Below, piece by piece: positions 5,759 through 6,388 of a stretch of DNA of 6,388 nucleotides; within the stretch, counting starts at the first letter, position 1, and the number at the start of each line of letters is the position of its first letter. Source of the DNA: Bacteroidota bacterium (GTDB lineage Bacteria > Bacteroidota > Bacteroidia > UBA7662); the NCBI GenBank assembly GCA_016868875.1, contig VGFN01000060.1, positions 1 through 6,388 of the forward strand, in the 5' to 3' direction. The position numbers and the translations under genes were made by a program. Below the pieces are notes generated by a model, which saw only the letters and a list, made by a program, of their open reading frames with translations, was not told the DNA's origin and searched no databases.

Positions 5759-6388
5759 GGTCATCTTGTTCATTCGGTAGGTAGCGTAGGATCGCCGCCC
5801 TTTCGGGTTTGAGCAATTTAGCCGCCAAGGCCCGAACGCGGTCAGGGGTAACCTTGCGATATGCTTCAATTTCTCGATCCAAATCTTCTGCTTGGCTAAG
5901 GTATTCGAAGTAACAGAGGTTCATGGCGACATTCAATCCGTTGGTCCTCCCCATCACCAGGGAGGCTTCTATTTGATTAAGGCTTTTGTTTAATTCATCT
6001 TGGCTAGGCCCGGAATTAGCAATTTTGTACAACTCTTCCCAAACTGCATTTTCTGCATCATCAATCGAAACGCCCTGTACACAATGCCCGCTCACGACCA
6101 AAAGCCCAGGATCCATGTCACCGGTTATGTAGGCATTGAGATCCGAAAACATAGGCCTATCCATGACCAATCCTCTGAACAGCCTGGAGGATTGGCCACG
6201 TGACAATACATCGGTAATTAAATCGCAGGAATGATAGTCCTCCGATGCTCTGCCCGGCATTGGAAAAGCCATGTACAAGGCCGGTGCAGGGTATGCCCCG
6301 TGTTTCTCTCGACGCCTAATGCCCGTAGGTTGCGGTTCTTCGGCATAGGATGGACGAATATCCCCCGATGGCTCCAGGTCGCCAAACC
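5751..6388 (-). CDS. M16 family zinc peptidase subunit, C-terminal half, cut by window edge
   Basis: The frame is open from the right edge to TAA at 5751-5753, giving 211 C-terminal residues; a full protein of this type has about 410-440. Counting from the edge, the visible part begins FGDLEPSGDIRP and continues with PALYMAFPMPGR (35-46), LITDVLSRGQSSRLFRGL (56-73), FSDLNAYITGDMDPGLLVV (80-98), and the helical tail with ELNKSLNQIEASLVMG and PDRVRALAAKLLKPERAAILRY (181-202). This is the second M16 domain as found in Bacteroidota zinc-containing M16B proteins. The HxxEH motif should lie in the missing N-terminal half, so calling it the catalytic partner is inference from the neighbouring subunit that lacks it. 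The true start is outside the window; the internal Leu-Tyr-Met near 6278 is not a start. It is the first visible cistron of the minus-strand operon. Confidence 0.9.
   Translation of the reverse strand, partial: FGDLEPSGDIRPSYAEEPQPTGIRRREKHGAYPAPALYMAFPMPGRASEDYHSCDLITDVLSRGQSSRLFRGLVMDRPMFSDLNAYITGDMDPGLLVVSGHCVQGVSIDDAENAVWEELYKIANSGPSQDELNKSLNQIEASLVMGRTNGLNVAMNLCYFEYLSQAEDLDREIEAYRKVTPDRVRALAAKLLKPERAAILRYLPNEQDDHG

Noticed and set aside
5759..5869. 37-residue N-terminal extension of the second M16 protein
   Set aside because: It lies wholly inside the conserved C-terminus of the upstream M16 gene, is basic and unlike family N-termini, and three ATGs close to the upstream stop give better starts.
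1..6388. CRISPR array, insertion sequence, phage or defence system
   Set aside because: No spaced repeats, terminal inverted repeats, transposase, integrase or nuclease motifs were seen; nearly the whole window is covered by recognisable housekeeping-type genes.

Overview
The window looks like ordinary chromosomal DNA from a member of the Bacteroidota. The grounds are a cytophagalysin-type M43 metalloprotease, a two-gene pair of M16 peptidase subunits, an RsmI-related methylase of a form I associate with this phylum (from memory), little visible Shine-Dalgarno sequence before the starts, and AT-rich gaps between moderately GC-rich genes. Nothing supports a finer placement. I see no transposase, integrase, phage gene, CRISPR array, tRNA or rRNA.

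Layout. From 1 to 574, on the minus strand, is the N-terminal part of a secreted M43 metalloprotease that runs off the left edge. A 71-base gap containing a near-central 15-bp palindrome separates it from the divergent plus-strand gene for long-form Sua5/TsaC2 threonylcarbamoyl-AMP synthase (646-1722). After a short convergent gap, everything to the right edge is on the minus strand. In transcription order it reads: an M16 peptidase subunit (cut by the right edge, ending at 5751), a second M16-like subunit without the zinc motif (5758 to 4448), the condensin kleisin ScpA (4424 to 3681), a bile acid:sodium symporter family transporter (3626 to 2691), an RsmI-like SAM-dependent methyltransferase (2673 to 1939), and a possible 27-residue single-helix membrane protein (1870 to 1787).

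The spacings along the minus-strand block are an 8-base overlap, then 23, 54, 17 and 68 bases. The first five genes therefore probably share one transcript; the small ORF may have its own. The two M16 proteins very likely act together as a heteromer. The other cistrons do not form an obvious pathway and look like a housekeeping operon. No stretch over 300 bases lacks a gene; the longest poorly explained region is 1723-1938, which holds the candidate small ORF.

I did not find a convincing new system. The points most worth a second look are the unlisted small membrane ORF, the palindrome between the divergent genes, and the start of the sua5 gene, which has no in-frame ATG.
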